NCBI GenBank assembly: GCA_028288395.1
Contig: JAQBNV010000407.1
Coordinates: forward strand, 1-5,413
Direction of reading: 5' to 3'
DNA: 5,413 bases
DNA from: Adhaeribacter sp.
GTDB taxonomy: Bacteria > Bacteroidota > Bacteroidia > Cytophagales > Hymenobacteraceae
This document shows, piece after piece, positions 1-5,413 of this stretch (positions are counted from its first letter, which is position 1; each line of letters starts with the position of its first letter). The position numbers and the translations under genes are program-made. The notes under the pieces are model-generated. The model was not told the DNA's origin. It did no database searches and worked only from the letters and a program-made list of their open reading frames with translations.

Positions 1-15
1 CGGATTTGCAATCCG
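1..15. repeat. Short inverted repeat at window edge
   Basis: The first 15 bases form a perfect 6-bp inverted repeat, CGGATT and AATCCG, around a TGC loop. No T-run follows on the plus strand; the next bases are AAATTATTC. A classical intrinsic terminator for an upstream gene is therefore not well supported. It may be the end of a larger repeat or a hairpin belonging to a gene left of the window, and the cut at the window edge prevents a decision. Confidence 0.35.
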
Positions 16-52
16 AAATTATTCTAATAATTATTTTGAAGCAGGATTATTC

Positions 53-221
53 TTTAGAGCTTGTTTAAGTTTTGCTTTTGTAAGCGAGAACGGCTGGAAT
101 AAGGTTCTGCGGAAGCGTTTTTTGAGCCGCGTAGCAGCGCTACGGGGCGAGGAAAAGGCGAACGGAGGTTCTTGTTCCAGCCGTTTGCAGCACAAAGAGC
201 AAAATTTAAACATGCTCTAAA
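53..221. mobile_element. Long imperfect palindrome, candidate MITE with IS5-like termini
   Basis: Bases 53-221 form one imperfect palindrome centred exactly on base 137. The outer ends (TTTAGAGC at 53-60, GCTCTAAA at 214-221) are perfect inverted repeats. The outer 21 positions of each arm match at 19, allowing no gaps. A second well-paired block lies at 91-103 (CGGCTGGAA at 91-99) against 171-183, and the tip is CGTAGC-AGC-GCTACG at 130-144. By hand count about 58 of 83 arm positions are complementary. Internal ends beginning GAGC(A/T)TGTTTAA flanked by TA on both sides resemble IS5-family (IS1031/IS427-type) termini, which duplicate TA or TNA; that assignment is from general knowledge of the family. 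There is no transposase, so the element would be non-autonomous. It ends 55 bases before the ferredoxin start codon. A 60-residue minus-strand frame crossing it (31-213) is very basic and merely reads the repeat. Confidence 0.65.
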
Positions 222-275
222 ATCTTTAATTAGGAGTTTGCAATAATAAGATAAAACTAACCGCTAAAAACTAAA

Positions 276-596
276 ATGAGTGATATAAAAGTTTATGTAC
301 TGGAACCATCCGGCGAAAAAAATGCGGTGGAAGCACCTACGGATATGGGCCTGAGTTTGATGGAAGTATTAAAAGCCAGCGATTATCCGATTGCAGCTAC
401 CTGCGGGGGAATGGCTCTGTGCGCCACCTGCCGGGTAGAAGTAATCAGCGACCATGAGTTGTTGCCTCCTTCCGATGATGAAGGCTATATGCTGGACAGC
501 CTGCCCGTGGTTTCCGACACCAGCCGCTTATCCTGCCAGATACGATTAAACCCGGATCTGGATGGTTTGGTCGTAAAACTGGCACCTATAGATTAA
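276..596 (+). CDS. [2Fe-2S] adrenodoxin-type ferredoxin
   Basis: This 106-residue protein is a soluble cytoplasmic one-electron carrier of the vertebrate-type/Isc-type ferredoxin family. The cluster ligands are visible as C43, C49 and C52 (C-x5-C-x2-C, reading CGGMALCATC) plus C87 in RLSCQIRL. The acidic stretch around residues 66-74 (SDDEGYMLD) matches the interaction helix that precedes the fourth cysteine in adrenodoxin, putidaredoxin and E. coli Fdx. The 34-residue gap between C52 and C87 is slightly shorter than in those proteins, as I recall them. Length is normal and the protein looks complete. The ATG lies in an A-rich leader (CTAAAA before ATG) without a Shine-Dalgarno site, as usual in Bacteroidota. 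No reductase, P450 or isc gene is adjacent, so the electron partner is unknown. A palindromic element ends 55 bases upstream and a terminator follows about 90 bases downstream, suggesting a single-gene transcript. Confidence 0.93.
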   Translation: MSDIKVYVLEPSGEKNAVEAPTDMGLSLMEVLKASDYPIAATCGGMALCATCRVEVISDHELLPPSDDEGYMLDSLPVVSDTSRLSCQIRLNPDLDGLVVKLAPID

Positions 597-683
597 TTCC
601 CGGTTCTGATTTATCCGGCAATATTTAATTAACTGCCACAACTGCTCTGTGATTATTAGGTGACTAGAAAGGAGATAAAAACA

Positions 684-712
684 AAAAAGGTCTGGAAAAT
701 CCAGACCTTTTT
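684..712 (+). terminator. Intrinsic terminator after the ferredoxin gene
   Basis: A 12-bp perfect stem (684-695 with 701-712) surrounds an AAAAT loop. The core is GGTCTGG/CCAGACC, flanked by A5 on the left and T5 on the right, so plus-strand transcripts end in a short U-tract. Read on the minus strand, the hairpin is followed by an even longer T-rich tract, so it could act in both directions. No minus-strand gene needs it, so its likely job is to end the ferredoxin transcript, 88 bases after the stop codon. Confidence 0.85.
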
Positions 713-856
713 GTATTCACCCAAAACAATTTTAATTAAAAATCCAATACTTAGAGGAATAAATCGGTTAAAGGTTTAAAGGGGTTTAGAAAAAAATTAA
801 ATTATTTTTAAACATTGCTGGTTCTGTGTTGTATATCAGCTAATTAAATTCTAAAT

Positions 857-2098
857 ATGGAATTTCATCCGGTAATAATTATTGGGGCAGGCATGGCCGG
901 CTTAAGTTGTGCCGCCTACCTGACGCAAGCCGGGCAGCCTTTTCTGTTACTGGAAGGTAGCAATGGCGTGGGAGGCCGGGTGCGTACCGACCGCTACAAA
1001 GGTTATTTACTTGATCGCGGCTTTCAGATCTTCCTGGCCGATTATCCCGAAACCCGTAAACTACTAGATTACGAAGCCCTAAATTTACAGGCTTTCCGCT
1101 CGGGTGCTCTGATCAAAAAGGCGCACAATTTTATCCAGGTAGTGCATCCTTTGAAAGAACCGAACCAGCTATTTGATACTTTGCTCTCTCAGGTAGGTAC
1201 CCTGCCCGATAAACTCCGCATCCTGAAACTAGCTGCCCAAACTGTCAGTCGCCCCGACGAGCAATTATTGCAGCCCCAGGAGATGAGCACGCTGGCTTAT
1301 TTGCAAAGCCAAGGGTTTAGCGATAAAATAATCCAAACGTTTTTCCGGCCGTTCTTTGGCGGCGTTTACCTGGACCGGGACCTGAAAACCAGCAGTAGCT
1401 TCTTCCGGTTTATATTTAAATATTTCGCTAAGTCGCCGGTAACCTTGCCGGCCGAAGGCATGGAAGCCATTCCGGCTCAACTCGCTGCTAAATTACCACC
1501 TGGTACCCTGCGCACGAACTGCGCGGTGGAAACTTTAACTCCCAATAACGAAATATTACTCAGCAACGGGCAATCGCTTAAAGCCGGCATCGTGGTATTG
1601 GCGACGGATGCAGCAACTTCTGCCCGTTTATTAGCCGATGAAGCGCCACGGGATTTTAACCAAACCACCTGCACGTATTTTACAGCCGATGAGTCGCCAA
1701 ATAAGGCTAAGTTGTTAATGCTTAATCCCGATAGTCGATCGGTTGTTCATAATTTAAGCGTGCCCAGCGATATCAATCCTGGTTATGCACCGGCAGGTAA
1801 AGCCTTGATCTCGGTGAGTACCCACGGCCCGCATGGATTGTCGCCGGAAACGCTAGCCCTTAGCATTAAAAAAGAATTGCAAAGCTGGTTTGGCGAACCG
1901 GTAGAAAGCTGGCGCTACCTGAAAACCTATTTTATTCCGGAAGCGCTCCCTCCTACGGCCTCCAACCCCGCGCAACCCGCCCTGCGGCTAACCCCTAATC
2001 GCTACCGGTGCGGCGACTATACCGCTTATCCTTCGCTAAACGCGGCTATGGCCACCGGCCGGATGGTTGCAGAAGATATATCGGGTAAAAAATTCTAA
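857..2098 (+). CDS. FAD-dependent oxidoreductase (amine oxidase/phytoene desaturase superfamily)
   Basis: The 413-residue product is a flavoprotein with an N-terminal Rossmann dinucleotide fold. GAGMAG at 10-15 is the GxGxxG motif, E33 at the end of the second strand should bind the ribose, and GGRVRT at 39-44 is the second conserved FAD motif. FFRPFFGGVYLD at 162-173 is typical of a branch related to carotenoid desaturases/isomerases and protoporphyrinogen oxidase-like proteins of cyanobacteria, plants and Bacteroidota. The C-terminal FAD motif is visible as GD at 386-387 and PSLNAAMATG at 392-401. There is no signal peptide or obvious membrane segment. The start fits because the Rossmann fold begins at residue 6; the leader is AT-rich with no clear ribosome site. 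Substrate and pathway are not recognisable, and no carotenoid or haem gene is adjacent. The protein appears complete and is probably transcribed alone, lying 145 bases after a terminator. Confidence 0.9.
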   Translation: MEFHPVIIIGAGMAGLSCAAYLTQAGQPFLLLEGSNGVGGRVRTDRYKGYLLDRGFQIFLADYPETRKLLDYEALNLQAFRSGALIKKAHNFIQVVHPLKEPNQLFDTLLSQVGTLPDKLRILKLAAQTVSRPDEQLLQPQEMSTLAYLQSQGFSDKIIQTFFRPFFGGVYLDRDLKTSSSFFRFIFKYFAKSPVTLPAEGMEAIPAQLAAKLPPGTLRTNCAVETLTPNNEILLSNGQSLKAGIVVLATDAATSARLLADEAPRDFNQTTCTYFTADESPNKAKLLMLNPDSRSVVHNLSVPSDINPGYAPAGKALISVSTHGPHGLSPETLALSIKKELQSWFGEPVESWRYLKTYFIPEALPPTASNPAQPALRLTPNRYRCGDYTAYPSLNAAMATGRMVAEDISGKKF

Positions 2099-2237
2099 TT
2101 CAGGGCTCGTCTAACCAAAAACTGGCTACTGGTATGTTACCGGTTAAAGCGCCTACTCCTACCGTAATATTTGAACAGGATAACCTAACCACTTTTTGCC
2201 GGCACGTATAAGAGGTAATAAAAAGAGTAGTTGGCAC

Positions 2238-2753
2238 ATGAGAAAGGCAATTAAGTTTATCGGAATTATTCTGGCGCTGTTCATATTAACAGGGGCGGTT
2301 ACCCTGCTTATGCTGCCCCGGGAAAAATTAGTGGCTTATTTAGCACCAGAGGTAAAGTATGTAACCGTAACCAACGCCGTAATTACCGATACTACCGCCC
2401 TCATGGATGTACAACTGAACGTAACATCTAAATTATTGCCCGTTTTTATAGATAGCCTCGCTTACGATTTCCAGCTGTATAACCAAAGCTTAGCCAAAGG
2501 AAATCAGAAATTCACCCCCCAATCCAAGCGCGGTAACCTGCAAACCCTGGTTATTCCGGTTACTGTAGAACATAACAAAGCACGGGATCTGGTGCAGCGG
2601 CAAGTAGCCGAAGGAGAAAAACTGGTAGCCCACGTAGAAGCTTATTGCCGCTTTCCGCTTATTGGCATCCGCCGGATAGACATAAACCGGAAGGTAGACA
2701 TGACTATTCCGTTGCCGGCATCAGATCTTTTCCGGTCAAAAAACCCCTCATAG
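2238..2753 (+). CDS. Membrane-anchored LEA14/WHy-like (LEA type 2) protein
   Basis: The 171-residue product starts with two basic residues and one hydrophobic helix (about residues 7-26), a signal anchor placing the rest outside the cytoplasmic membrane. A possible signal-peptide role cannot be excluded. The following domain (about 38-165) has the pattern of LEA type 2/WHy proteins: a beta strand ending in MDVQLNVTSKLLPV, then FIDSLAYDFQLYNQSLAKG, then a conserved PVTVE strand. Homologues are linked to desiccation or stress protection and to membrane-associated roles; function here is inference. The asparagine-proline motif common after the first strand (NPN-like) is replaced by NVTSKLLP. I chose ATG 2238. 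The frame extends upstream to a TTG at 2196, but those 14 extra residues are hydrophilic and would bury the anchor. The preceding flavoenzyme ends 139 bases upstream. Confidence 0.75.
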   Translation: MRKAIKFIGIILALFILTGAVTLLMLPREKLVAYLAPEVKYVTVTNAVITDTTALMDVQLNVTSKLLPVFIDSLAYDFQLYNQSLAKGNQKFTPQSKRGNLQTLVIPVTVEHNKARDLVQRQVAEGEKLVAHVEAYCRFPLIGIRRIDINRKVDMTIPLPASDLFRSKNPS

Positions 2754-2790
2754 ATATCCCCCTTTTTTACAACTTTCTGGCCGGCTTCAC

Positions 2791-2934
2791 TTATGCTTCC
2801 ATAACCAGCAAGTACCTTTCTTTAACCAGGCTTTCCGCATGAGGCAGGCTACTTAGTTTTTGCAAAAACACGTAAAAGCCATAGATACAAATACTTAAAA
2901 TTAACATCTGCAGCAAAACATAGCTTCCTAACAC
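2791..2934 (-). CDS. Candidate short single-span membrane protein (unrecognised)
   Basis: A minus-strand frame ends with TAA at 2791-2793 and reads like real protein: a hydrophobic span VLLQMLILSICIYGFYVFLQ followed by KLSSLPHAESLVKERYLLVMEA. From GTG at 2934 it gives 47 residues; from the in-frame ATG at 2907 it gives 38. The open frame continues upstream to about 3010 with a basic stretch (AIKRYRL) that would make a classic positive-inside flank, but no standard start codon exists there. Codon choice in the last 22 codons resembles the neighbouring genes. It converges on the LEA-like gene (38-base gap) and diverges from the catalase gene. I do not recognise a family. Alternatives are the 3' remnant of a decayed gene or a chance frame. 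The competing plus-strand frame through this region only extends a shadow of the LEA-like gene. Confidence 0.4.
   Translation of the reverse strand: MLGSYVLLQMLILSICIYGFYVFLQKLSSLPHAESLVKERYLLVMEA
2856..2869. repeat. Perfect 14-bp palindrome
   Basis: GTTTTTGCAAAAAC is perfectly self-complementary. It lies 136 bases upstream of the catalase start and also inside the candidate minus-strand ORF, where it encodes FLQK. It could be a dimeric regulator site for the catalase gene, but no second copy is seen in the window and chance in AT-rich DNA is quite possible. Confidence 0.25.
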
Positions 2935-3004
2935 TAACCTATATCTTTTAATGGCAGTATGAAAATACCTTAAATTTATATGTTTTATTTTAAAATTAAA
3001 GCCT

Positions 3005-3886
3005 ATGTTTTATCATGATAAGCAATTGCAGTACAAAGTAAGAGTAGACAAACCAAATCCGGCTTTCGCCCGCATGTTGCAACAAGCCATTGGCGGCGTG
3101 GAAGGAGAAATAAGGGTATGTTTACAATATTTATTCCAGGCCTGGGGTACGCGCGGTCCGGTCAAATACCGTGATATGCTCCTGGAAACTGGTACAGAAG
3201 AAATAGCCCACATCGAAATGCTGGCTACGGCTGTGGCATTAAACCTGGAAGGCGCTCCGGCGAGTTTAAAAGATGAATTTGCCAAAGACAAAATGGTAGG
3301 GGCTATTTTGGGAGGGATGGATCCCCGACATATCTTATCTGCCGGCCAGAGTGCTATGGCCGCTGATGCCAACGGCGTTCCTTTCAACGGTTCCTGGGTA
3401 ATTGGCACCGGTAATATTGCCGCAAACATGATTGCCAATGTACACGCAGAGGCCTCGGGCCGGTTACTGGCTACCCGTCTCTGGGAAATGACCGATGATC
3501 CCGGCATGAAAGATTTTCTGTCCTTTTTGATTGCCCGCGATACCATGCACCAAAACCAATGGATGGCGGTTGTCGAAGAATTAGGCGGCATGCAAGGCGC
3601 TTTCCCGATACCTAACAGTTTCCCACAAAGCGAAGAAGTACAAGGCTTCAATTATGCTTTTGTATCTACTAATATTACCGGCGATTCACAGGCGATGGGT
3701 CGTTGGAGCGAAGGTATATCGCTGGATGGCAAAGGTGAATTCTCGTTTGTGAAAGCTGCACCACTAGGTGGCGAACCGCAATTAGGTCCGCCTGATCCGC
3801 GGGGCCATGCCCAGAAAGAAGAAATGCTGGGCAACATGGGCGGATTAAGTGGTATTGTAGATAAAGTAAAAGATATTATTGACTAA
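3005..3886 (+). CDS. Manganese catalase (dimanganese, ferritin-like fold)
   Basis: This 293-residue cytoplasmic enzyme should disproportionate hydrogen peroxide to water and oxygen without haem. It lines up with the non-haem catalases of Lactobacillus plantarum and Thermus. All five dimanganese ligands expected from those structures are present: E35, E66, H69 (EEIAH), E149 and H182 (RDTMH). The second-shell tyrosine at 42 is also kept. Relative to the plantarum enzyme, the residue before the third glutamate ligand is alanine (148) rather than arginine, and D179 stands where glutamate occurs. The tail after PPDPRGH (about 262-268) runs 25 residues further, ending in an amphipathic helix (KEEML to the C terminus). 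ATG 3005 is supported by the family-typical opening MFYHDKQLQY. The 251-base upstream gap should hold the promoter; only a weak Bacteroidota -7-like TAAATTTA at 2971 is seen. It is probably monocistronic and part of oxidative stress defence. Confidence 0.95.
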   Translation: MFYHDKQLQYKVRVDKPNPAFARMLQQAIGGVEGEIRVCLQYLFQAWGTRGPVKYRDMLLETGTEEIAHIEMLATAVALNLEGAPASLKDEFAKDKMVGAILGGMDPRHILSAGQSAMAADANGVPFNGSWVIGTGNIAANMIANVHAEASGRLLATRLWEMTDDPGMKDFLSFLIARDTMHQNQWMAVVEELGGMQGAFPIPNSFPQSEEVQGFNYAFVSTNITGDSQAMGRWSEGISLDGKGEFSFVKAAPLGGEPQLGPPDPRGHAQKEEMLGNMGGLSGIVDKVKDIID

Positions 3887-3908
3887 GATAACTTTTGATT
3901 ATCTTTTT
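3885..3908 (+). terminator. Weak terminator-like hairpin after catalase
   Basis: AAGATAA (3885-3891) pairs with TTATCTT (3899-3905) around a 7-base loop, beginning within the catalase stop codon. A T5 run (3904-3908) overlaps the end of the stem and is followed by GGG. Position fits transcription termination, but the stem is AT-rich with a single G-C pair, so it would be weak. Confidence 0.35.
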
Positions 3909-3912
3909 GGGA

Positions 3913-3954
3913 CTGAAACCAGTTGTTGGTCAAATGGACAGAACCTGGTTTCAG
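3913..3954. repeat. 10-bp inverted repeat in the convergent intergenic region
   Basis: CTGAAACCAG (3913-3922) and CTGGTTTCAG (3945-3954) form a perfect 10-bp stem around a 22-base loop. It sits between the convergent catalase and OmpA-family genes, where a two-way transcription barrier is expected. Neither strand shows a U-tract after the stem, so it is not a standard intrinsic terminator. It could be an mRNA-stabilising hairpin, a factor-dependent stop or a repeat remnant. The rest of the gap to 4087 shows nothing I can name. Confidence 0.5.
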
Positions 3955-4087
3955 CCTCAAAATAAATTAAGCTCTCCTGTATAAATTGTTGGATGCCCGG
4001 TTTGAAAGCCTAAAAATAACCTAAGCAAAAGGCCGAATCCTAAATACTGAATTTCCTGCCGACCATTAAGCGCGGGTTTTGCTTTAT

Positions 4088-5410
4088 TTACTTTTTAAGA
4101 ACACCTGATTCTACCTGGATTTCAACCCGCCGGTTCTTGGCCCGGCTTTCCGCCGATTGGTTTGGCACTGCGGGTTGGCTGCTTCCTAACGCTTTTATTT
4201 TTATTAGTTCTGCGGGCAAACCTTGCAACAGAAAATAATCAGCGACGGCTCGGGCTCTTTTCTCAGATAAAATTTTATTCGCTGCTTCGGTGCCCGTATC
4301 ATCGGCATGCCCCTGGATATATATATATTTTCCGTCAGATTTGAATCTGCTTCCTAAACTTTGTAAAGTAGCCCGGGCATCCGCATTCAATGTCGCGGAA
4401 TTTATTTCAAAAAATACCTTTAAGGATTGCGGCGGACGTAAAATATTACCCCCGACAGTCTGCCCGGTTTGGGGTAGCTCGGTTGCAGCATTAGGTATTA
4501 CTGCCGTAATATCGCCGGGTGAAAAAATATCAGCTAACCCGATAGAATAAATATCTGTATCACCATTTTCGGCATTTTCCCGGGTAAAATAGGCGACACC
4601 GCTTTCGCTATCTAGCGTAAAATAACCATCAAAGCCGGAAGTATTCACCGCGGTGCCTAAGTTTACCGGCTCCGACCAATTAAGCCAGGTATTATCTAAT
4701 CGCCGGCTCATAAAAATATCAGCATCACCCAAGCCACCGTGGCCGCTGCTCGCAAAATACAGGGTGCGGCGATCGGGCGCCAGGAAAGGCGCAATTTCGA
4801 AACCGGTGGTATTAATATTGTTTATTTTTTCCGGTCCTGCCCACTCTTTTTCCCCTAACCGACGGCAAATGAAAATATCTTCCAGGTGCGTAGTATCGGT
4901 CTGCATCGACAGGAACAGGATACTGTCGGTGGCCTGGTAAAAATTTATAAACCCATTTTCAGGACCAAAGTTCCGGATAAGAATGGCCTCCGGTTTAGAC
5001 CAGCCAGTGCTGGTTTTGGTGGCGTAAGACAGGCCTGGAGCCATGCGGTTGCGGGACCGGTACACGTTATTTAACAACACCCCTTCCCCCTTGGTAGTCA
5101 GGCCGCTGATTGCATTGTTGTAAATATTATTCAGAGGGCTTCCCGGATTTAGAGCAGGCTGCCACTTGCCGGCTGGAGACGTGCGCTGGCTGTACCAAAT
5201 ATCCTGACCGGCCCTTTCGCCCCCTATATTTTCGGGATGCCCGGTCCGGACAAAGTAAAGGGTTTTGCCATCGGCAGCAATAATGGGCATGAGCTCATCG
5301 TAAGCTGAATTTATTTCGGTTACCGGCAACGCTTTCAGGCCTGGGCCCCAGGAAATACTGGGTAGGCTCAACAGCAGCAAAATAATAGTTAAGGCTTGGC
5401 CAACATACAT
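4088..5410 (-). CDS. Exported PD40 beta-propeller and OmpA-domain protein, 5' end possibly cut
   Basis: At least 440 residues. A hydrophobic N-terminal segment (about 7-19, then SISWG) should act as an export signal. Residues 35-292 hold about five PD40/WD40-like repeats, seen as strands ending DIWYSQR (70-76), LSYATK (127-132), DIFICRR (178-184), DIFMSRR (231-237) and DIYSIGL (286-292), likely one propeller. After a linker, residues 330-434 form an OmpA-like peptidoglycan-binding domain. GHADDTG at 367-373 and LSEKRA at 381-386 supply D370 and R385, matching the E. coli OmpA residues that grip diaminopimelate, and NRRVEIQV closes the fold. Such proteins anchor envelope structures to the cell wall in Bacteroidota and sometimes accompany type IX secretion or gliding genes; none is seen here. 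No lipobox cysteine is visible. The signal lacks a basic n-region and the frame is open at the window edge, so the true start may lie upstream. Confidence 0.88.
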   Translation of the reverse strand: MYVGQALTIILLLLSLPSISWGPGLKALPVTEINSAYDELMPIIAADGKTLYFVRTGHPENIGGERAGQDIWYSQRTSPAGKWQPALNPGSPLNNIYNNAISGLTTKGEGVLLNNVYRSRNRMAPGLSYATKTSTGWSKPEAILIRNFGPENGFINFYQATDSILFLSMQTDTTHLEDIFICRRLGEKEWAGPEKINNINTTGFEIAPFLAPDRRTLYFASSGHGGLGDADIFMSRRLDNTWLNWSEPVNLGTAVNTSGFDGYFTLDSESGVAYFTRENAENGDTDIYSIGLADIFSPGDITAVIPNAATELPQTGQTVGGNILRPPQSLKVFFEINSATLNADARATLQSLGSRFKSDGKYIYIQGHADDTGTEAANKILSEKRARAVADYFLLQGLPAELIKIKALGSSQPAVPNQSAESRAKNRRVEIQVESGVLKK

Positions 5411-5413
5411 CCC

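Noticed and set aside
31..213. Minus-strand 60-residue open frame rich in K, R, F and S
   Set aside because: It lies almost wholly inside the palindromic element, has no domain character, and its composition just reflects the repeat. I treat it as a spurious frame.
758..790. Possible short tandem repeats in GGTTAAAGGTTTAAAGGGGTTTA
   Set aside because: The units are irregular and low in complexity, and no clear period holds beyond two copies.
1265..1674. Two minus-strand frames opposite the flavoenzyme gene
   Set aside because: Both are antisense to the conserved middle of the FAD protein and show no motif.
2645..2842. Plus-strand 65-residue frame overlapping the end of the LEA-like gene
   Set aside because: Its first half is an out-of-frame reading of the LEA-like gene, and the remainder has no protein-like features. 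The minus-strand frame in the same gap looks far more natural.
2971..2978. TAAATTTA as a Bacteroidota -7 promoter element (TAnnTTTG) for the catalase gene
   Set aside because: It matches all but the last base, but no TTG at the expected -33 spacing is present and such AT-rich octamers are common in this gap. Not listed as a promoter.
3013..3651. Minus-strand 212-residue open frame opposite the catalase gene
   Set aside because: It is antisense to a gene with all catalytic ligands in place, and its product is rich in Cys, Ser and Pro with no recognisable fold. It is a codon-bias shadow.
857..3886. One redox/stress operon spanning flavoenzyme, LEA-like gene and catalase
   Set aside because: Gaps of 139 and 251 bases, plus a likely minus-strand ORF in the second gap, make a single operon unlikely.
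4162..5074. Several plus-strand frames of 60-95 residues opposite the PD40-OmpA gene
   Set aside because: All are antisense to a gene with clear PD40 and OmpA motifs, and none has a domain or a plausible leader.

Overview
The window looks like chromosomal DNA of a Bacteroidota bacterium, most likely a Cytophagales/Hymenobacteraceae-type organism (Adhaeribacter- or Pontibacter-like). This is inferred from AT-rich, A-loaded translation leaders without clear Shine-Dalgarno sites, from the codon and protein style, and from a typical Bacteroidota exported PD40-OmpA protein. No rRNA, tRNA, CRISPR array, phage gene or intact transposase is visible.

Layout. Positions 1-275 carry no credible gene. 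They hold a small palindrome at the left edge and a striking imperfect palindrome of about 169 bp (53-221), whose termini look like IS5-type inverted repeats flanked by TA. I read it as a MITE or palindromic mobile repeat. Next come a [2Fe-2S] adrenodoxin-type ferredoxin gene (276-596) and a clear hairpin terminator (684-712). A FAD-dependent flavin oxidoreductase of the amine oxidase/phytoene desaturase superfamily follows (857-2098), then a small membrane-anchored LEA14/WHy-like protein (best start 2238, end 2753). The 2754-3004 gap holds a candidate short membrane-protein ORF on the minus strand (2791-2934). A complete manganese catalase (3005-3886) comes next, followed by a convergent intergenic region with two inverted repeats. 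Last is a minus-strand gene for a PD40 beta-propeller plus OmpA-like peptidoglycan-binding protein (4088-5410), whose true start may lie outside the window.

How the genes relate. The four well-supported plus-strand genes are separated by 139-260 bp gaps, so they look like separate transcription units rather than one tight operon. A loose redox/stress theme is visible: electron-transfer ferredoxin, flavoenzyme, desiccation-type LEA2 fold and peroxide-destroying Mn catalase. A shared pathway cannot be shown from the sequence. No clearly novel multi-gene system is evident. The most notable items are the long palindromic element directly upstream of the ferredoxin gene and the short, protein-like minus-strand ORF between the LEA-like and catalase genes.
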